A DNA stretch of 11,668 nt from Bacteroidota bacterium (lineage in GTDB: Bacteria; Bacteroidota; Bacteroidia; Bacteroidales; Bacteroidaceae): positions 1 to 11,668 of the forward strand of contig JAEZKJ010000127.1 of assembly GCA_023415545.1 (NCBI GenBank). Reading direction: 5' to 3'. The position numbers and the translations under genes were made by a program. Each line of letters starts with the position of its first letter. The stretch's first letter is position 1. Below the pieces are notes generated by a model. The model had not been told where the DNA came from, ran no database searches, and was given only the letters and a program-made list of their open reading frames with translations. Of this stretch, positions 8,130-11,668 are shown in pieces.

Positions 8130-9449
8130 TTATTTCTTTCCAAAGTTGGAATCAATCTGTCTATCTACAAATATTGTTACAATAACTGTTGCCATACTGC
8201 AAGCAATTACCATCCAAAAGAAGTTAATATATCCTAGTGCTTCCTGTATATATCCGGCAAACATACCAGGTATCATCATACTCAAAGCCATAAATGCTGT
8301 ACATATTGCGTAATGTGAAGTTTTGAACTCTCCCCCCGAAAAGTACATCATATAGAGCATATATGCAGTAAATCCGAAACCATAACCAAACTGATCAATT
8401 GCTATTGCAGCTGATATTAGGTATATATTATCAGGTAGAGCTGTGGCAAGATATACAAAAGCCAAGCAAGGAAGTGTTATTGAAGCTGCCATCCACCAAA
8501 TAGCTCTTTTCAATCCTACTCGTGAAGCATAAATACCACCAATAATTCCTCCAATGGTCAATGATATAACACCTATAGTTCCATAAACTATTCCTACCTC
8601 AGCTGTTGAGAGTTGTAAACCTCCGACCTCTTTGTTGGCAACAAGAAATGGCATACACATTTTCAAAAGAAAAGCTTCGGGCAGACGGTATAGTAGCATA
8701 AACAGTATAGCAAACCATACTCCAGGTTTAGTGAAGTATGTGGCGAATGTACGTCCAAATTCATAAAATATCTCTTTTGCTTTTGCATTACCATGACCAA
8801 TAACTGAATGGTCGGATGCCGGTCTTGGCAATATATATATATGATAAAGAGTTATTAATGCGAAGATTATTGATGACAGGCCTATAGTAATAGTCCATGA
8901 AAGAGGTATATTATTATACTTCACTTCAATCCATCCGGCAACAGCAACCAATACACCTTGTCCAAAAATAGAGGCCAATCGGTAGAATGTACTACGTATT
9001 CCAACAAACTTAGCTTGATCACTATTATTAAGTGATAGCATATAGAATCCATCGGCTGCAATATCATGAGTTGCAGAAGCGAAGGCTGTAAGTATAAAAA
9101 GTAATAAAGTTATAGTGAACATGCTTATTGGAGTGGTTCCTGAAGCAATTGTTTCAACTGAAGGGTAGGGTATAGATAGAGTCAGAAGAATAAAGAAAAG
9201 CGACATTAAAATCTGCATAGATATAATCCACCATCTTTTTGTCTTGATAATATCAACAAAAGGGCTCCAAAAAGGCTTTATTGTCCAGGGAAGGTATAGA
9301 AGACTTGTAAAAAACGCCATCTCACCATTGGGAACACCCATTTTTGTAAACATCATCACCGATATATTATTGACAATAAAGTACGGTATGCCTTCAATAA
9401 AATATAGTGTAGGTATCCATGCCCAAGGTGATTTAAATATGTTGTTCAT
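8130..9449 (-). CDS. AmpG/MurT-like MFS transporter for MurNAc or muropeptides
   Basis: This 439-residue polytopic inner-membrane transporter has about 12 predicted hydrophobic segments and a longer central loop near 205-235. Sequence features of the AmpG branch of the major facilitator superfamily include PWTIKPFWSPFVD (54-66), ATHDIAADGF (126-135) and LLYRLPEAF (252-260). Its place directly before murQ with an 11-bp gap implies that it imports a MurNAc-containing substrate. In Tannerella forsythia an inner-membrane MFS-type protein, MurT, imports MurNAc for MurK and MurQ, and this gene is a good candidate for the same role. AmpG-type import of anhydro-muropeptides is the alternative. I chose the ATG at 9449, which gives the usual short N-terminus MNNIFKSPWAW. 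An in-frame GTG at 9542 would add 31 residues and lies inside the upstream RNA hairpin. Confidence 0.88.
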   Translation of the reverse strand: MNNIFKSPWAWIPTLYFIEGIPYFIVNNISVMMFTKMGVPNGEMAFFTSLLYLPWTIKPFWSPFVDIIKTKRWWIISMQILMSLFFILLTLSIPYPSVETIASGTTPISMFTITLLLFILTAFASATHDIAADGFYMLSLNNSDQAKFVGIRSTFYRLASIFGQGVLVAVAGWIEVKYNNIPLSWTITIGLSSIIFALITLYHIYILPRPASDHSVIGHGNAKAKEIFYEFGRTFATYFTKPGVWFAILFMLLYRLPEAFLLKMCMPFLVANKEVGGLQLSTAEVGIVYGTIGVISLTIGGIIGGIYASRVGLKRAIWWMAASITLPCLAFVYLATALPDNIYLISAAIAIDQFGYGFGFTAYMLYMMYFSGGEFKTSHYAICTAFMALSMMIPGMFAGYIQEALGYINFFWMVIACSMATVIVTIFVDRQIDSNFGKK

Positions 9450-9480
9450 AATATTTGTTTCTAATATTAATGTAATTACA

Positions 9481-9488
9481 CAAAAATA
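9481..9488 (-). promoter_or_regulatory. Alternative weak -7 element close to the transporter gene
   Basis: TATTTTTG on the - strand lies about 30 bp before the ATG at 9449. The nearest TTTG upstream (9507-9504) is only 15 bp away, shorter than the usual spacing, and the site is all A/T except the final G. If used, it would give a short leader that bypasses the hairpin at 9531-9564. Confidence 0.25.
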
Positions 9489-9530
9489 GATATTTTTTTC
9501 ATCCAAAAGCTTTTCTGACCTATATAAAAC

Positions 9531-9564
9531 AGTACTCCCCACGAATCACTTCGCAGGGAGCACT
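9531..9564 (-). ncRNA. Structured RNA hairpin with GUGA tetraloop upstream of the transporter gene
   Basis: Read on the - strand, 34 bases fold into a continuous 15-bp helix: AGTGCTCCC-TG-CGAA, loop GTGA, then TTCG-TG-GGGAGTACT. It includes a tandem U-G/G-U step and one further G-U pair, and it is capped by a GNRA-type tetraloop. In + strand RNA these three positions become A-C mismatches, so the structure is specific to - strand RNA. It is followed by GTTTTATATA. It lies about 50 nt after the predicted start of the promoter at 9622-9652 and about 80 nt before the transporter ATG. It may be a leader attenuator, the 3' end of a small RNA, or the terminator of yjbQ (stop 166 bp upstream). I do not recognise a known RNA family. 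Confidence 0.6.
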
Positions 9565-9621
9565 ATTAACTAATAATTTTTTTATCTGTGGCTTATGTAA
9601 TAAATACAATTTATTGTAGTG

Positions 9622-9652
9622 CAAAGATAGCTGCTATAAATTTCTCGTACAA
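9622..9652 (-). promoter_or_regulatory. Bacteroidetes-type promoter upstream of the transporter-murQ operon
   Basis: TATCTTTG (9629-9622), followed by C, matches the -7 consensus TAnnTTTG, and a TTG (9652-9650) lies 20 bp further upstream as a -33 element. Transcription would start near 9614, giving a leader of about 165 nt for the transporter-murQ operon with the hairpin at 9531-9564 inside it. The alternative is that it drives a small RNA of about 90 nt. Confidence 0.55.
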
Positions 9653-9729
9653 TCACTTGAATTAGGTATAATTTGAGTAATTAATACTCAATATTGATTA
9701 ATATGCTCTTTTTTATCTATACAAAAGCT

Positions 9730-10143
9730 CTATTCTCCTGATATTGTGGCTACTATACTTCTACTTCCGCCATAATTTCGAAACTCACAAAGGTATATAC
9801 CTTGCCATGTACCTAAATTCAGTCGTCCATTGGTAATAGGGATAGTAATGGATGAACCAACAATTGAACTTTTTGCGTGAGCAGGCATATCATCATCCCC
9901 CTCCAAGGTATGTATATAGTATGGCTCCCGCTCCTTTACAATATTGTTGAATATACTCTCAAGGTCGGTGCGAACATCTCTGTCATAATTTTCATTTATG
10001 CTTAGTCCTGCCGATGTATGTTTTATGAAAAGATGAAGCATTCCCACTTTTGGCAGTGGTGGAATATTACGAATTACCTCACTTGTTATAATATGGAAGC
10101 CTCTTCTTTTAGGCTCTAACTTAAACTCTATCTGACTCCACAT
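9730..10143 (-). CDS. yjbQ: YjbQ/UPF0047 family protein
   Basis: This 137-residue cytoplasmic single-domain protein has the normal family length. The family signatures are all present: KHTSAGLSINEN (41-52), DRDVRTD (54-60), GDDDMPAHAKSSIVGSS (82-98) with H89, and GTWQGIYLCEFR (111-122). Homologues are annotated as secondary thiamine-phosphate synthase because E. coli YjbQ shows weak activity of that kind; the physiological role is unsettled. No thiamine gene or TPP riboswitch is visible nearby, so the local context does not support a thiamine role. It appears to be transcribed alone from its own promoter at 10172-10179. The stop is 280 bp from the next gene on this strand. The start is the ATG at 10143. 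Confidence 0.93.
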   Translation of the reverse strand: MWSQIEFKLEPKRRGFHIITSEVIRNIPPLPKVGMLHLFIKHTSAGLSINENYDRDVRTDLESIFNNIVKEREPYYIHTLEGDDDMPAHAKSSIVGSSITIPITNGRLNLGTWQGIYLCEFRNYGGSRSIVATISGE

Positions 10144-10171
10144 TTTAATTACTAATTAACGATTATAGATG

Positions 10172-10179
10172 CAAAGGTA
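10172..10179 (-). promoter_or_regulatory. -7 promoter element for yjbQ
   Basis: TACCTTTG followed by C on the - strand is an exact TAnnTTTG match 28 bp before the yjbQ ATG, placing the transcript start about 20 nt upstream of the gene. No good TTTG -33 element is seen at the usual distance. Confidence 0.55.
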
Positions 10180-10262
10180 ACTGAAAATAGATAAATGTAT
10201 AGGAAAAGTTGAAATTTGAAACATATGAACAATATTATGTAACATGGCCATAGTCCTTTATG

Positions 10263-10293
10263 TTGTCTATGCAGATTTAAGAGATTACTTTTG
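10263..10293 (+). promoter_or_regulatory. Bacteroidetes-type promoter for the GH43-like gene
   Basis: TACTTTTG (10286-10293) matches the -7 consensus, and TTG (10263-10265) lies 20 bp upstream as the -33 core. Transcription would start near 10300, about 17 nt before the ATG at 10317. It is back to back with the yjbQ promoter within the 173-bp divergent spacer. Confidence 0.5.
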
Positions 10294-10316
10294 TTTAATA
10301 ATCAATTTAGTAATCT

Positions 10317-11668
10317 ATGAAAAGAAGAAACACTTTAGTTAAGCAATGTATAACAGTTATGGGACTAACTTTCATGCTTAACTCAACTGCCACTTTCGCA
10401 TCCGATGGAGTGACACCTGAACGTAAAGATGCAGCATCCAGATATGTGCATAAACAAGCAGGTAACCCATACTTACCTTTGTGGGAACATCTTCCTGATG
10501 GTGAACCAAGAGTTTTTGAAGATCCTGATAAACCTGGTAAATTCAGAGCATATATTATTGGCTCACATGATGTGCGTGTTGATAGTTACTGTGGTCCTGA
10601 CATCCGTATGTGGTCGGCTCCTGTAGAAGATCTTACAAGCTGGAGAGATGAAGGTCCAATATTCACATATTATACCGAAGACCAATGGGATGTAATGTAT
10701 GCTCCCGATTTAGTTGAGGTAAAAGAGAACGGAAAGAAGGTATATTATCTTTATCCGCATAGCCGTGGTCGCTTCCGTGAACCAATGGTCTGCAAAAGTG
10801 ATCGTCCTGATGGACCATTTACTCCAGTAAATATGGAGGAAGATAGAATTCATCCTAAAAAAGGTAGCTTCTTAGGATTCGACCCTTCGATATTTGTTGA
10901 GAATATTACTGATAAAAATGATCCTGATTATTCTATAGGCTTCCGTGCTTATGGATTCTGGGGTTTCCAACGTTCATCGGCAGCACAACTTGATCAAAAT
11001 ACAATGTGGTCGGTACGTCCGGGTACAGAAATTATCCCATATTTCATCCCTGCAAGTTTCAGATATGGAGTGGTAAAAGATCCAAAAGGAACAGAGTACC
11101 CTGCACTATATAAAGAACAAGACCCGGGTCAATTCAACTTCTTCGAAGCATCATCTATACGTCAGGTTGGAAACAAATATGTAATGATATTCTCAGGACA
11201 TTCAGGCCCTGATTATGGAGTAGGCAGTTCAAATTCAACTCTTCGCTATGCTTATGGTGACTCTCCATTGGGCCCATGGCGTAGTGGTGGTATTGTTGTT
11301 GATTCAAGAGGTATCGTTCCTAATCAAGATGGTTCTGCATTGATGACTACAAATGCCGGTCACAACACTCATGGTAGTATAGAACAGATAAATGGCCAAT
11401 GGTACGTGTTCTATCATCGTCCACCACGTGGCTTCGGATTTGCTCGTCAAGCAGTTGTTGCTCCTATAAAAATTGTAGCTGATGAGAAGAAGGTAGCCGA
11501 TGGTGGAAAAGTATTTATAACAGGTTACGATCCATATTCAGAGAATAATGTATGGACAGCGAAAGACAATAAAGGAAATGAGTATACAGGTGCTGAGGTT
11601 ACATCAGAAGGTTTCAATATTTTTGGTCTTGATCCATACCAATACTACTCAGCAGGTTATGCATGTTT
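10317..11668 (+). CDS. Secreted GH43-like glycosidase (partial, runs off the window)
   Basis: The frame is open from the ATG at 10317 to the window end: 450 codons with no stop. A signal peptide (residues 1-28, ending TATFA) is followed by a five-bladed-propeller GH43-type catalytic domain. Candidate key residues are D69 in VFEDPD (general base position), D189 in GFDPSIFVE or D131 in YAPDLVE (pKa modulator), E277 in FFEASSI followed by GNKYVMIFSG (general acid), and H352 in NTHGSI (metal-site His). The assignment of each Asp is by motif order only. Family members act on arabinans, xylans or galactans, and the subfamily and substrate cannot be fixed here. From about residue 400 the sequence leaves the propeller, suggesting a C-terminal accessory beta domain beyond the window. 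It could share HTCS control with the GH2 gene, but the repeat found upstream of GH2 was not seen here. Confidence 0.85.
   Translation, partial: MKRRNTLVKQCITVMGLTFMLNSTATFASDGVTPERKDAASRYVHKQAGNPYLPLWEHLPDGEPRVFEDPDKPGKFRAYIIGSHDVRVDSYCGPDIRMWSAPVEDLTSWRDEGPIFTYYTEDQWDVMYAPDLVEVKENGKKVYYLYPHSRGRFREPMVCKSDRPDGPFTPVNMEEDRIHPKKGSFLGFDPSIFVENITDKNDPDYSIGFRAYGFWGFQRSSAAQLDQNTMWSVRPGTEIIPYFIPASFRYGVVKDPKGTEYPALYKEQDPGQFNFFEASSIRQVGNKYVMIFSGHSGPDYGVGSSNSTLRYAYGDSPLGPWRSGGIVVDSRGIVPNQDGSALMTTNAGHNTHGSIEQINGQWYVFYHRPPRGFGFARQAVVAPIKIVADEKKVADGGKVFITGYDPYSENNVWTAKDNKGNEYTGAEVTSEGFNIFGLDPYQYYSAGYAC

Noticed and set aside
9476..9502. Eight-codon leader-peptide-like ORF on the - strand (MKKISIFV) before the transporter gene
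   Set aside because: It is too short and AT-rich, has no regulatory codon run, and overlaps the alternative -7 element. Chance explains it.
9450..9542. N-terminal extension of the MFS transporter from a GTG at 9542 (31 extra residues)
   Set aside because: It starts inside the RNA hairpin and overlaps a possible -7 element, and AmpG-like proteins start shortly before the SPWAW-type first helix, as the ATG at 9449 gives.
10429..10626. 65-codon + strand ORF inside the GH43-like gene
   Set aside because: It is in another frame of a clear coding region and has no recognisable features.

Overview
The window looks like a low-GC (roughly mid-30s percent by eye) Bacteroidales genome, most likely a gut commensal. 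Three things support this. It has a full-length hybrid two-component system (HTCS) regulator of the Bacteroidetes polysaccharide-utilisation type. It has secreted glycoside hydrolases with Bacteroides-like domain layouts. Its upstream regions carry the Bacteroidetes sigma-factor -7 element TAnnTTTG, with little sign of Shine-Dalgarno sites. No species can be assigned from sequence reading alone.

Layout, left to right. (1) The last 51 codons of a + strand membrane protein resembling an acyltransferase-3 family enzyme. It is separated by a perfect bidirectional terminator from (2) a 1358-residue HTCS sensor/regulator on the - strand. (3) A 237-bp divergent control region holds a well-spaced promoter for the HTCS and a 10-bp direct repeat at a 21-bp period, a candidate HTCS operator. 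(4) A secreted GH2 enzyme, probably a beta-galactosidase, lies on the + strand and ends in a hairpin terminator. (5) A convergent - strand operon of an AmpG/MurT-like MFS transporter followed 11 bp later by murQ (N-acetylmuramic acid 6-phosphate etherase). (6) A 280-bp leader/intergenic region carries a strong -7 element and a 15-bp helix capped by a GUGA tetraloop; the helix forms fully only in - strand RNA. (7) A YjbQ/UPF0047 family protein on the - strand. (8) A divergent secreted GH43-like glycosidase on the + strand, cut by the window end.

Two themes run through it. The HTCS with the GH2, and perhaps the GH43, looks like regulated glycan degradation, but no SusC/SusD pair is present here. 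The murT-like/murQ pair looks like cell-wall amino-sugar salvage: import of MurNAc or a muropeptide, then conversion of MurNAc-6P to GlcNAc-6P. The sugar kinase this pathway needs when uptake is not by a PTS is not in the window.

I did not see a clearly new multi-gene system. The most unusual element is the structured RNA upstream of the transporter gene, which could be a leader attenuator, a small RNA or the yjbQ terminator. No CRISPR array, tRNA, rRNA, insertion sequence or phage gene was recognised.
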